Assembly (NCBI RefSeq): GCF_016920785.2
Contig: NW_024609857.1
Location: 9,815,618-9,879,617, forward strand
DNA length: 64,000 nt
From: Ixodes scapularis
Taxonomy: Eukaryota; Arthropoda; Arachnida; Ixodida; Ixodidae
Reading direction: 5' to 3'
The position numbers and the translations under genes were made by a program. The notes beneath the pieces were generated by a model. It had not been told where the DNA came from. It saw only the letters and a program-made list of their open reading frames with translations, and did not search any database. Below, one piece after another: positions 1 to 9,941 of this stretch; position 1 is the stretch's first letter, and every line of letters begins with the position of its first letter.

Positions 1-201
1 AGTACGCGATGGTCTCTTTGTCTGTTCACCTTGTTTTTCGTGCGTTCTGAGCTCCTGATAACAAGAGAGAACGACTCTACGAAGCGTGCAAGTCGGCGCG
101 AGTCTAAATCGGAACAGCGCCAAAATTCCCCTCGACGCAAGGTATTCTGGGACTTCCTGGAAAGGTCTATCGCAAAATGGACTCCTCTGTCGTTACTTTA
201 A

Positions 202-355
202 ACCAACGCGCGGCCCTGACGTCACGCAGGTGTGGTGGCGCTGTTGACGGCACTACGCATGCGCAGCACTTCACTTCACGTGAATTCGGTTTCTGCGCAC
301 GCGCAGTGCCCACACCTTTTGTGCGCAAAAGCGGGCTTGTTTGTAAACAGCGTGT
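202..355 (+). repeat. Dispersed repeat family D, copy 1
   Basis: This 154-bp stretch aligns by eye, nearly end to end, with 7692-7846. Both copies share ACCAAC, CGGCCCTGACGTCACGCAG, GAATTCGGTTT, a run of GCGCACGCGC and the end GTTTGTAAACAGCGTGT. It is GC-rich and carries one TGACGTCA palindrome (217-224). The flanks of the two copies differ, so it is a dispersed repeat or a module of a larger element rather than a local duplication. Confidence 0.7.
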
Positions 356-513
356 GGCGCCTGGAACGCGTCTCAAACTGGTGTGCTCCCCGCGCCCCAA
401 AAGACTGGTCCCTCGATTTCCGCCTGATGTCGTCATAGAAGTGTCACACTATCGTCGGCCGCGATCCTGGCGGCGTCCCAACAGCGGTGGTGTATGTGGC
501 AGACGCCTGCTCT

Positions 514-521
514 GCTACAGG
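514..521. repeat. Left 8-bp target-site duplication of hAT element
   Basis: GCTACAGG is repeated exactly at 2341-2348, immediately outside the other end of the element. Eight base pairs is the standard duplication for hAT transposons. Confidence 0.85.
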
Positions 522-529
522 CAGTGTGT

Positions 530-685
530 CGAACCGAAAAAAATACGGGTTCGGTTACGGTTCAGGTTCAGGTAAATTTATTTTGTTCCGGTTCAGTTCC
601 GGTTCGATTAATTCGATCCGCGAACCGGTTCGCGAACCGGTTCGGGGCGCTGAACCGGTTCGCAAACCGGTTCGGAAATTATAAA
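530..685. repeat. Left subterminal GGTTCG/CGAACC repeat block of hAT
   Basis: Many copies of GGTTC, CGGTTCG and GAACCGGTTCG occur in irregular spacing, several as the palindrome CGAACCGGTTCG. The matching block lies at the right end of the same element. In hAT elements such subterminal motifs typically bind the transposase; that role here is inferred. Confidence 0.75.
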
Positions 686-801
686 TGACAAATTGCAACA
701 TCAAAATAAATTACCAATAAAACATCTGAAATCAGCACATACGAAACGGGATACATCGTAGTGTAAGGCTCAGGGATTTTTACCAGGAATGGTTTCTTTA
801 T

Positions 802-993
802 GTGCACTCAAAAGGTTACCTCACCGACGTTTACGCATTCGGACTTCATCTAATTGGGTCCGACGCAGTAGCTGTAAAATCCGCGACCTCCTTACAAATC
901 CACTTGCAAGTAGAACTCGCTAACTATCCCGCCACCTCGGCGTGTAAGCAATTGAAGGAACAGTGGGGAGAAAATGCAGCTTTTTTTATTTGA
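802..993 (+). pseudogene. Possible hAT transposase C-terminal remnant
   Basis: The last third of this 63-residue frame has a pattern (E-L-x-x-Y, then L-K-E-Q-W-x-x-N-A-x-x-F) resembling the hAT C-terminal dimerisation domain, whose signature is E-L-x-x-Y ... L-x-W-W-x-x-N ... F-P. The hallmark second tryptophan is replaced by other residues. The location inside a proven hAT element supports the reading. No catalytic domain is visible upstream, so this would be a decayed fragment. Confidence 0.3.
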
Positions 994-1084
994 ACTAGCC
1001 TTCGCTAGCTCAAATTAGACCCTTAAAGGAGCTGTGCAACGATATTCAGTTGGAATGTTTTTCTCTCTACATGAGCTTACTGCA

Positions 1085-1590
1085 CACCTGGGACTCAAGG
1101 ATACTCACACGCAACGCCACTGGCCAAGAAACTCCTTCGTTGCGGTGTAATTTCAAGGACAAAAGCGATCATTTTCATTCAATCTCTCCTTTGCAAAATT
1201 TGATGACGTAACTCGGGGATCGCAGTACACCCAAGTGACGATATTTGAATGCGGTTCATAGATTGAACCCGAGCATTGCGTGGGCACTCGACTTGGGCTC
1301 GTGACAATTGCTAGCTCGAGAAGCATTCGGGTTGTGACCCGTATCCAATCGCTGCAACGACGACAACAGCCGAGCCATAACAATGTCTGGAACTCAGCGC
1401 GTGTCCTCCGCTTTGCCAACCCCAGCGCGTGGCTATGATCAACACTGGCGGCATATAATCGGCTACAGATCACATGGCCGCTTGTTCTGGCTGCGAGTTG
1501 AGGGGGTAAACGCTGCTCGTTTTTCTTTAATTTTTTTCTGGGACTTCTATTGCGTGGGGTGAAAAACGAACGCGTGTTTCATAGGTCATT
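1085..1590 (+). repeat. Dispersed repeat family A, copy 1 (inside hAT)
   Basis: This segment aligns by eye with 41440-41860 in the same orientation and with 34090-34470 in reverse. Shared landmarks include ACGCCACTGGCCAAGAA, the GATGACG block, GGCTCGTGACAATTGCT, CATTCGGGT and GGGGTAAACG. It has no coding potential I recognise. The copy at 41340-41975 has inverted-repeat ends that are not obvious here. Confidence 0.65.
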
Positions 1591-2174
1591 AACATTAGGG
1601 ATCCGTTTTAAGCGGTATTTGCGCAAAGTACAAAAATTGTTGCATTGCTCCTTTAAAGAAGTTTTCATTAAACAAGATACGGAATATGAAAAACACTTCA
1701 CCGAACGCAACGCCAGAAGGACGTAATAGGACAAATATTAAAATAGAAGAGTTCGCTGTCTCACAAATACGTTAGCTTCTAAGTGCCTATACGAAACCGG
1801 ATGCATTATTATCAAACTCCACAGCCTTTTCTTTTCTCATTCCGATGGAAGCAAGCTTCAAGAACTCGCGCGTTCTAGAAACGTGTTATGAAATGAGCAC
1901 ACAGCAGCCTTTAGGATTTACGAGTTTGTAGGAAAAAAAATTCCCGTGACGCGATTTTTTTTTTTTTTTTTTTGCACAGCCTTTTAATTTGTTTTCTTCC
2001 GTGCAAGCCGCGACCAGCGCAATACTGGTTCCTATGTCAAGATTCATGGATGCAGCGTTTATATTCCTAAGACTGAGTGGAAAAGAAAAATATGTAAGCG
2101 AGGTGTGTGTCAGTTGACGGCACTTAAAAAAACAAATGGCATTGATACCACATTCATTGTCAACAGCGCGTGGC

Positions 2175-2340
2175 CGAACCGTTTTGACAAGAGCCGGTAA
2201 CCGTTATTTTTTTTCCGGTTTAGTTCCGGTTCGGGTTCATCGCGATAATAATAAAACGGTTCGGGTTCGGGTTCAGTTCCTGAAAAAATACCGGTTCGGT
2301 TCCGGTTTTCGGTTCGGTTCGGTTCCGGTTCGACACCCTG
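2175..2340. repeat. Right subterminal GGTTCG repeat block of hAT
   Basis: GGTTCGGGTTCGGGTTC, CCGGTTCGG and related units repeat up to the terminal CGACACCCTG. The block mirrors the left subterminal block of the same element. The hexamer resembles a telomere-like repeat at a glance, but the hAT boundaries explain it. Confidence 0.75.
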
Positions 2341-2348
2341 GCTACAGG
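2341..2348. repeat. Right 8-bp target-site duplication of hAT element
   Basis: GCTACAGG is identical to 514-521. Confidence 0.85.
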
Positions 2349-3230
2349 TCACTCTGCATCTTGACAGTCCACGGAAGCATCGGTAGCCGGGGGTTGGGAC
2401 GCCGCGACGTCAGCGGCACTCGCGTTCGTTCGTGATTTTTGCCAGCATTCCTACGACCAACCGCCAGGATCGCGACATCCGACAGCGTGACACACCGGCT
2501 TTCGTTACGTCATTTGTTGCCACTTCGCGATTACTTTCGATGCATGGGCGGAATAGGACACTAAACACACCCGTCCGCGACACATCCTTTTCTCATCGGA
2601 AATATATAGGGAAAGAAACTGTTCACCTCCACCATGTTCCGCGTTTGATGCGTAAAAAGCACCGAAACAGAGCACGGAAACGTCGTACAAATATGTCGCT
2701 GTATACGAAAAAAAAAAAAAAAAACGCATAGTGTACGCACCGGATCTAGTGTGGGGGACCGAGGAGGCCACGGGGAGGGGCGCAGCGGGCCGTATATTAC
2801 CGCCTCCTTCTCTTCGTTGTGAGTGCTTCGCTGTGAGAGTATGGCCATCTAATAACGGGGCCCCGCGGTGTGCTGCGGGCCCGGCCATAAATCAGGTCAA
2901 CGGTCCCAGCGAGCTATTCCTCGGTTATGACGCCTCGGAGGCCCGCTGGCTCCGCAACCTGCCAGTCGTATCCGTCCCAGAACTCGCTACGTGCTTGGTG
3001 CGTGTGCTGCGGCTCGCCCCCGGCCAAGCGTGCCCCACGAATCTGCTGTTTTCCCCAGGGTAGCTGGCCATGTTAAGAAAGTGGAGAAGTAAACAATAAA
3101 CGTGTCACTTTGAGAGAAGCTAGAAGTTCTGTAACGCGGAATTTGTCCCCGCGCTTTCTTGGATGCGCACGTGTCGGCGCTTGTGAAACGTGTAGAGGTG
3201 TATTCGGACACACGGCGGACAAACTGAAAT
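2349..3230. other. Unassigned unique sequence
   Basis: The sequence is GC-rich with one poly-A tract (about 2709-2724). Open frames on both strands here have no recognisable domain, and several overlap each other. I see no RNA gene, splice structure or repeat that I can support. Confidence 0.4.
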
Positions 3231-3327
3231 ACCCAGGTTCGCGGACCAGAGAAATGTGCGTGTCACGTGATCTTGACGTCATTACATTCAAATCCGCCGG
3301 TCAGCGGTAAGTCCGCGAACCTGGGTC
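3231..3327. repeat. Perfect 16-bp inverted repeat around a CRE-like site
   Basis: ACCCAGGTTCGCGGAC near 3232 is matched exactly by its complement GTCCGCGAACCTGGGT near 3312. The spacer of about 65 bp contains TCACGTGA and TGACGTCA (3274-3281). This looks like a foldback or MITE core. Confidence 0.7.
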
Positions 3328-3454
3328 TGAATCCCGTGGTTACGTGGACCGAAGTGAGGACTAGGAGTCCGGGCTCGTAGCTTTGGTTGCTGCTTTCGCT
3401 GCACGTGCTACAACACTCCATAACGGCCACGGTATACGTATCCCTAAATTTTTT

Positions 3455-3550
3455 TCCCGTGACGTCATCAGAGTGACACCATGATGTCACAAAGTCCCGT
3501 AACGTCGTAGTGTAACGTGACGATCATCACACTGATGACGTCACGTGAGC
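3455..3550. repeat. Palindromic TGACGTCA-containing repeat
   Basis: GTGACGTCATCAG near 3459 is complemented by CTGATGACGTCAC near 3532, so the stretch can fold back on itself. It holds two perfect TGACGTCA octamers (3460-3467 and 3536-3543) and a CACGTG E-box. It could be a foldback element or a regulatory cluster; the symmetry favours the former. Confidence 0.55.
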
Positions 3551-3589
3551 ACCGTTCGCTAAATTTAACATTCGACTCCATTTCACCGA

Positions 3590-3712
3590 GGCCTACTTCC
3601 TCTCTTCCCCATCCAGGCTACGCCCAATCCCACCTAGAAGACAGGGCCCGCACATTACGTCATCGTGAGCGGTTACCCGACCTGCTGCAAGTTGCAAACA
3701 CGCCGAAGCGTG
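3590..3712 (+). repeat. Dispersed repeat family C, copy 1
   Basis: This aligns moderately with 35880-35985. Both contain CTAGAAGACA, ACGTCATCGT and AAGCACGC- or AAACACGC-type blocks ending in CGAAGC or TGAAGC. The similarity is diverged, and I cannot define the ends. Confidence 0.45.
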
Positions 3713-3713
3713 C

Positions 3714-3743
3714 GGGGGGGGGGGGCGGGGGGGGGGGGGGGGG
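3714..3743. repeat. Poly-G tract
   Basis: A run of 30 bases with one internal C. Similar G runs occur at 38935-38949, 55528-55549 and 56194-56213. Confidence 0.95.
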
Positions 3744-4821
3744 CAGGCGCTTAGTTTTGTTTTTTTAGCTGGTGTTGCTTGAACCCACGCACGGGCTCGA
3801 AAGAGCTGAGAGTGAACCCTATCAATGCTATGGCACTCAAAAAAGAAATAAAAAACTATTCCGACTTTGCTCAATTACACGAGGTGCAATGAACCGCAGT
3901 GCGTTTTCTGCACGAGATTGGGAGACACTTTGGTAAATGCTCTGTTCATCTGCCACCTCGGCTTGCCCCGACCGTTTACCAATCGCTCTTAGAGTTCGGC
4001 ACTGACGTCCACTCCGGGGGTCTCTGGGCCCATTACGAGCAACGAGCGCATGCGCACGACGCCCCTGAGAGGCGCAATGCATTATTCGGGCTTCCAGCGG
4101 CGCCGCGCCCCCTAGCAGAAATTCTCGCGAGTCCATCTCTTTCGCGCGCGCACTCGGCGCGGCGGAAAAAGCGAGGCTCCAACTACTGGCGCAAAACCCC
4201 GGAAGTACTCTCTCGACTCGATCCCGAGTCACTTCCGGTTTGAGCCGACTTCCGGCTGAGTTTTATGGCGTGGCAGCAGGCGGTTTTGTAGCGGCTTTGC
4301 TTCAGCGTGGGGGGAACAAAACAAAAAAAAAAAAAAAATAAGAAGAAGAATCGTAGACTTGGGAAAAGCCGTGCCAGAATTTGCGAAGTTGGGGTAATGT
4401 TACGCCGTTGGGATACTCAGTCAAGTCTGGGGCCCCGGGAAAGTGTTCCCATCCATACCATGAAACGCCGGTACTGTACGATGGTTAGTTCTATTGGTTG
4501 CCCGAGACCATAGACGGCTGTACGTTCGAATAACATAGATTTCGTTTAATGTTTTTGTTGGACCAAATATTGCTTTTTTAGCACCGATCAGAAGATAAAA
4601 AGGCAGGAGAAATATTGCCCGCATGGCTATGGGGCAGGGTGGAGCTGATGCTGTCTTATAAATAGTTTAATAGATCGGTCCAGGGGAAAGTTCTGGCTCG
4701 CTACTTCGAACTGGTAATAGAAAGAGGAGAAACGAAAGAAAAGGATGAGCCGGATAGATGGGGAGAGAATTGTCAATGAAGATGAACATGGTAATGAAAC
4801 GGTGTTCAAACTCTCACGTAG
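3744..4821. other. GC-rich unique DNA, possible promoter around 4040-4260
   Basis: The stretch 4040-4260 is CpG-rich, with a TCTCGCGAG-type motif (about 4122) and two ETS-like ACTTCCGG/CTTCCGGC sites (4231 and 4249), a combination common at broad housekeeping promoters. An A-rich tract follows (4321-4350). No downstream coding exon is recognisable, so promoter function is only a possibility. The rest (4350-4821) shows nothing I can name. Confidence 0.25.
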
Positions 4822-4915
4822 TTAGAGACAGTTACGGACTGCCTGTAACTGCCTGCAACTGAAACTGTGTCACAACAACTGTAACTGTCTTCAACAACAA
4901 GTAACTGTCTGCAAC
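4822..4915. repeat. Degenerate minisatellite of GTAACTGYCTGCAAC-like units
   Basis: CTGTAACTG, CTGCAACTG and TAACTGTCTGCAAC recur with variable spacing over about 95 bp. Confidence 0.6.
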
Positions 4916-5035
4916 AAAAAAAGAAATCCTTGCCTTCGTTGCGTCGATCAGTGGGTCAGTGGTGTCGCAAGCAACGATATCTTTAGATGCACTCACTAGA
5001 CGGCCGTGAGTTTATATCCTCCTTAATGTCTGCTA

Positions 5036-5039
5036 TACA
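5036..5039. repeat. Left 4-bp target-site duplication (TACA) of large DNA transposon
   Basis: TACA directly precedes the GGGTGATTTC terminus and recurs at 10840-10843 directly after the complementary terminus. Because a G borders it, TACAG (5 bp) with a one-base shift of the element end is an alternative reading. Confidence 0.7.
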
Positions 5040-5955
5040 GGGTGATTTCAGATAAGATCGTCCAAAGGGTGGCTGGTCGACATTTTTAAATCAACTGATG
5101 TTTTTATATGACATTGTCTAGTGTCTGGTATAAACGAATCCACACTTAGTTTTGATCAGAAAAAAAATTTGGAGACAAGAAAAATCGTAAGGCAGGGAGA
5201 GGTGGACAGTTGCAATAACGCGCACTGATGGAGGGGGCAAGTTTGAAAGTGAATAATTAAAACAATAAAATTAGGAGAATTTTAGAACTTTTTACAAACA
5301 AACTATGGGTACAACTGGCTTGTAATATAAAGTAATAATATTTATTAAAAATTTATTTAGTTTTCTAAAAATTGCCAAACATGCCTGCTCGAACGACAAA
5401 TGGCAAACTTTGGAAATCTGTATCTCATGAAATAATTTAATCATTATTACATAACTTGCAGACATTATTTTAATAATATATGGCTATTATTGAAAAAATA
5501 AATAAGGTATCTGAGTGACACAATAGTTACAATATATTTAGGCAAACATGGGAAAAAATCAAACAAAGAAAAATTCCAATGCGAATAAAAAAAAAAACAC
5601 CACCTTCGATTTTTTTAAAATTTGGGTACCCTGTTATACTATATTTCGGCATTCATTTCTATTAAAAACATGTTGCATCATTGCACTGTGAAAGAAGAAA
5701 CAACTCCCCAAAGTAGGGTCCTTTTTCAAAGCCTACACTTAGCAGTGTCCTATACAAGAAGTGACTCTGAGTTCCAGTTTCATGAAACTTGCACAAATCT
5801 TTTATATACATTTATTCAGATGAGGTCATTGATAAAAAGAGCGATCGGTCACACAGTAAAAGGGAGGAGAAACTATATACAGCATTTTACATAAGCGTAC
5901 AAAGTGGTATCATATTAGAGACTAATGATTTGAGAAAAGATGATGCAGTGTGAAG
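5040..5955 (+). repeat. Left terminal inverted repeat
   Basis: It is complementary to 9942-10839 along its whole length with scattered substitutions and small indels. One visible indel lies near 5875-5895, where this arm has about 20 extra bases. The arm is AT-rich and includes an open frame (about 5668-5880) that is also open in the other arm. Confidence 0.85.
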
Positions 5956-6359
5956 TTGTACCTTCCGGTATATTTTACATCTAGAGTAAAATAAATAACT
6001 TTACTTCCACACACAAAAACAAAGATATAATAGTAAGATTTTTAGGTTGGCTGTGTATTTACGATTACAAACAATTTCAGGTGACGGATGCCATAGTGCC
6101 TAACTGGAGCAGCTTCGATGCTCTCGGTGTATGAATGAATCGTGGCAAGCCGATATATTTTATCCTGCTCGAGGAGAACATTTTGGGATTTTTTTTATAG
6201 TGATCAGATAAAAATTATTAGTAACCACCAACAAAAACAGTAGGTTAAATACCCCGTGAAGAAAAATGTGATAAATAAGATGTCCCTGCATTCAAAATGA
6301 GCAGTCCTTGGGAAATCAAATTCGCCACTTTACGCTAAGGTTTTCCTCGCTGTAGCCAT
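5956..6359. other. Spacer between left TIR and transposase 3' end
   Basis: This AT-rich sequence would be the 3' untranslated region of the minus-strand transposase. Several TTTATT-type (AATAAA on the minus strand) hexamers are present, but none is clearly the polyadenylation signal. Nothing else is recognisable. Confidence 0.4.
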
Positions 6360-7533
6360 TTAATAAAGTTGCTTCCAAGCAGATCCGATTGTCCGTGCTA
6401 CATATACGTCACAGGTCCCTTCTGTTGATGACTTGCTGAGCCGCCACGCGTGCCAAGACTGAATGCCAGGGAAGGCGCGCACCGTCAGCCACTCTTCTTT
6501 TTTTTGTTCACGATACCGAACAACCTCATTTTCGTCCAGATATACAAGATGCACGCCTTTCAGTTTCTTTGATAGAACGCTCACCATTGTCCTGGCCGTC
6601 TGAATTGCGCTTACTGAACGTTCTCTCAGGTTGTTCAGCGTGGCCTGGTGCTTCACGAGTCCGCCAACTCCGTCACATGCATTTTTCCCATGTCCAGATG
6701 CAGAAAATAACCACTGGGCTTGTGGGCAATCGTCCTTTGCAAATTGGTGAAGCTGGTAGCGATTCTTGAAATGACTGGCGGCGCCGTCACTTACGTACGT
6801 CACGTACGAGTATACCGCAACGTTGTCTTCAACCCACTCCTTCACTTTTTCTAGAGCCAAGCAAGCGTGAGCGGCGTCGTGACACAGGTCCTCACTGATG
6901 ATGGCAAAGCTGTTTGTAGATTTTCTTGTCGTCACTACACATGTAAATATCAAAACTTGTTTTTTTTTTCCAGTGATATGCTTGCACTTCGTCAGGAAGC
7001 ACGATGGTCCAGTTTTCAGCAAAGTCAAAATGAAAGACAATGCTCCCGCGTTGCATGCACTGTTTTTCATCGTAGATCGCTCTACCTTGCGTTTGCCGGA
7101 TATGGTTGTGAAGTACCCAACTTCCAACCGTCACTTGGATGACTTTTAGGAAAGTCTCAGGTTCCAAAGTTTTTTTCACAAGGTCGCCGGACTCCCATGT
7201 TGCAAGCACAATCTCTTCATCCTCCGGGATATCAAGTTCCTGGAGTGTAAGAAACTGGCCTTTTGGGCAGTGATCACAGTCTCCTTGAAGGCACAGTTCT
7301 GTTGCTGGGTCGCACAGAAATGCCGAGTTCATTTCACCAGTGTTGAATGTTGAGCCTGTAACGTGCTCTAGAGCGGCAATACAAAGATAATAATTGGCGC
7401 AGCGCACACAAACGCACACTTCCTGGTGTGGAATACATTGGACCCATCTAGGGCGCAACGAATATATTTCGTTAGCCCCACGCCGGAATCGGGATGCTTG
7501 TCTTTGTATATACGGAAGGCCTCTCGTATAGGG

Positions 7534-7690
7534 GTATTCACACGAGGGAGAAATCCCGGGGATTTCTCCACGGCACGCGCATCCTGCCACGAAAACGTCA
7601 GCCTTTCCGATGTGCAAAAGCCTCGCGTTTTCGTCTCGTGATGCGCGCGTGCCGGGGAGAAATCCCCGGGATTTCTTCCTCGTGTGAATA
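7534..7690. repeat. Palindromic module with arms TTCACACGAGG...GAAATCCCGGGGATTTC
   Basis: The left arm carries TATTCACACGAGG followed by GAGAAATCCCGGGGATTTC. The right arm carries GAAATCCCCGGGATTTC followed by CCTCGTGTGAATA. Each arm is also internally palindromic around CCCGGG. The module resembles MITE ends. Confidence 0.75.
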
Positions 7691-7691
7691 G

Positions 7692-7846
7692 ACCAACACG
7701 CGGCCCTGACGTCACGCAGCTGCGGTGGCGCTGTCGACGGCACTGCGCGTGCGCAGACGCTTCACTCCTCCCGAATTCGGTTTGTGCGCACGCGCGGTGC
7801 CCACACCTGGTGTGGGCAAACACGGGCTTGTTTGTAAACAGCGTGT
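7692..7846 (+). repeat. Dispersed repeat family D, copy 2
   Basis: Homologous to 202-355, with TGACGTCA at 7707-7714. Its presence inside the nested insert shows that family D moves, either alone or as cargo. Confidence 0.7.
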
Positions 7847-8870
7847 CGGTCTATACCCCTATTGAGCGTGTCATGAAGCGCTTTGGCACGAACGTTTTCT
7901 CTCCGTTGAGCATGACAGAGATGACGTTCTTCTGGTTGGGACTTTGGCGCGAACATTGTAGCTCGTCTTTCGTGAAGTACTCTAGGGCAGGAGACAGGTT
8001 CTCAGGGCTCACCTTGCACCTCGTGTAAGGATCCGGCTCATACCACACGCCATGCTTTTCCTTGAGTTTTCGGGATTTACTGATGAGGTACATTGAGGCC
8101 TGTGGAATCATCTTTTGAACCCCATTCTTCGTCAGTGTTGACGGCAGGAGTGTAAGCAGTTGACAACGTTCCCGGAGAGAGGTGGCGGTTTCAAAGGCCT
8201 GCCGAAAGTTGTCCACCCACTCAGTGCATGTGGAGCATGTTGGTTCGGACGACCCCGATGGTGCGTCCCTGTCGTACGCAATACGTAGCCTTGAGCGTAT
8301 ATTCTTGACAGCAACCTGCTCCAGTTCTGTCTGCTTTCTCTTGACATAGGCAGGCCTGTCCCGACTTCTTACGACGCTTGGTTGTCTCAGCGGCGACACA
8401 TCTGTAGGTAGTATGCTGCGATTTAGATCTTCAATTGCTTCTTCAGCTGGCACAAATATGTCAGGGCACTGCTCTGAGCTTCGCATCGAGATCTCCTTAG
8501 TGATGTGCATGAAGCAATGGTAGCACAGGTAGTCCGTCGCACTCACTTTGGTGGAGCAGCCAGGCGGAAGAATTTGCTTCAGCGAGTTTAGGTCCAACTC
8601 GCCAACACTTCGAAAATTCCGCTGCTTTGGTATAGTCTTTTTGTGTTTGCAAAAGTAATCTGCACAAAACACTCGTTCGGAGCTCCAGGACGTCTTCATA
8701 ATGTATACATAAATAATAGAAATTAAACCCCAACTGATGGCATATAATTGCCAAGTGAAAGAACTACTGGGTGCACAAGTGACAAGTCCGAGGCTGAGGA
8801 GCTCACTCACTACAAACGTACATTTGAAAAGAGAGGTCACAACTGAGGCTGTCGGCAAAGCTTGATCCAC

Positions 8871-9941
8871 GTCAAAGGAAGAAAGAGGGAAAGTCTCCAG
8901 ACAAAAAATTGTGGTCAGCGGCCTTCGAAAAAGACTTTCCGGAATCGCACTGTCGTCCCTCCACGCGCTGATATGAAAGCACCCGAGCTTCTACCACGTG
9001 GTTCATGACACAGCCTGAGCCATGTCGGCGACCGGTTCGCGAGGGGTTGGCGGTGGGGTTACGTTGATGGTCACTCGGATTAGCCCTTGCTGTACTGAGC
9101 TACCGCCTGCAGTGCCTTATCGCCGGCTGGTGTCAACAACAAGAACACACACACCCTGTCTACACCAAAACTACAAGCGTTCACCGCACACGCGTCGCCG
9201 CCGCTTTTAAGCTTTTGTGAAATTGCTTTCTTTTGCCGCGGAGAACCGCCTTATCTTAACTACGCGCCTGAAATCCTTCCAGGCGGGCGTACACAATATC
9301 AAGCGTTTCGAGAAATGCCCGTGGAGTAGAACTATGGGAAAATTTGGAGCCCGCGATGTCGATATCGTCGCCGTTGTGTTAGTACGCCGTCGCGTACTGC
9401 AGTCCCCCGTTGGGGGAGGGGGGGGGGCGGTCTTACGACGATAACATGGCGACAGCGTTTACACTCTATGTATTTACGCGAGGCTCGAGTATTTGGGGAT
9501 AATGCTGCCGGTTGGTGTGCCCCTTTGTGCCTGATATTATCGCCCGTGACGCCAGCGAGTGAGATGGCGACAGGCACGACTGCTCAGTAAACAGGTGTCG
9601 GCGGCCATGTTTTGCTGGTTGAAGCGAACCCCCTTGTTCTTGACAGCGAGCGGGGAAATGCGAAAAAAAGATTGTATCGGCCGTTTTGCCAGAACTAGTG
9701 ACGAGTGTCGTCTGCGGTTTCCGGCAACTATTTTGCCATAATCGTGAGCTTAGCGAGGAAATGATTTTTGCTAGCCACAGAACACTACCACGCAGAAAGG
9801 GAATGCTTGAACATGTTTTTGTTCTGGATATATATCAGGGATATATATGAGAGAGAGAGAGAGAGAGATGAAGGTAGAGCGGAAGAGGGAATAGCATATA
9901 GTGTCGCAGGAGAATAAAGTAAACAAAGTTCCTAGTGGCCG
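8871..9941. other. Interior of DNA transposon upstream of transposase
   Basis: This would hold the transposase promoter and 5' untranslated region. It includes a GC-richer stretch (9000-9760) with a G run at 9416-9427 and a GA microsatellite at 9849-9868. Open frames here have no recognisable domain. I do not see a convincing TATA box placed relative to a start codon. Confidence 0.35.
9849..9868. repeat. (GA)n microsatellite
   Basis: Ten GA dinucleotides, preceded by ATATAT-rich sequence. Confidence 0.95.

Larger units (their letters stand above)
522..2340. mobile_element. hAT-superfamily DNA transposon, non-autonomous or decayed
   Basis: The ends form short terminal inverted repeats. The left end reads CAGTGTGTCGAACCG and the complement of the right end reads CAGGGTGTCGAACCG; the CAG start is usual for hAT. 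A perfect 8-bp duplication (514-521 and 2341-2348) proves the boundaries. Both ends carry dense subterminal GGTTCG/CGAACC repeats (530-685 and 2175-2340), a layout expected for transposase binding sites. No intact transposase is present; a possible hAT dimerisation-domain remnant lies at 802-993. A copy of dispersed family A (1085-1590) occupies the middle and may be a nested insertion. Confidence 0.85.
7528..7862. mobile_element. MITE-like element nested in the transposase
   Basis: The transposase reading is interrupted here. The insert is bounded by a perfect 10-bp inverted repeat (ATAGGGGTAT at 7528-7537 and its complement at 7853-7862). Inside are a palindromic module (7534-7690) and a copy of dispersed family D (7692-7846). 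No clean target-site duplication is visible; at most AT is shared at the edges. It may be a composite of two elements. Confidence 0.6.
6360..8870 (-). pseudogene. DDE-type transposase, disrupted by a nested element and frameshifts
   Basis: Translated from the minus strand, three blocks form one transposase-like protein. The first block (8870-7863) holds cysteine/histidine pairs (C-A-D-Y-F-C-K-H and C-Y-H-C-F-M-H) suggesting a zinc-binding N-terminus. The second block (about 7527-6970) includes L-R-P-R-W-V, V-C-V-C-V-R and C-D-H-C-P, then F-H-F-D-F-A-E-N-W. The third block (6960-6360) has S-D-G-A-A-S-H-F-K-N and S-G-H-G-K-N-A-C-D-G. Candidate catalytic acids are the Asp codons at 7024-7026, 6786-6788 and 6672-6674. 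Breaks: a nested element at 7528-7862, a frameshift near 7450-7475, and a frameshift at a ten-T run (6960-6969). The family resembles transposase-like proteins with V-C-V-C and H-G-K motifs seen in many animal genomes; I recall the motif, not a named superfamily. The start codon is uncertain. Confidence 0.75.

Noticed and set aside
530..2340. GGTTCG/GGTTCGGG runs as telomeric repeats
   Set aside because: Both blocks lie inside a hAT element with a perfect 8-bp duplication and face each other, so they are subterminal repeats.
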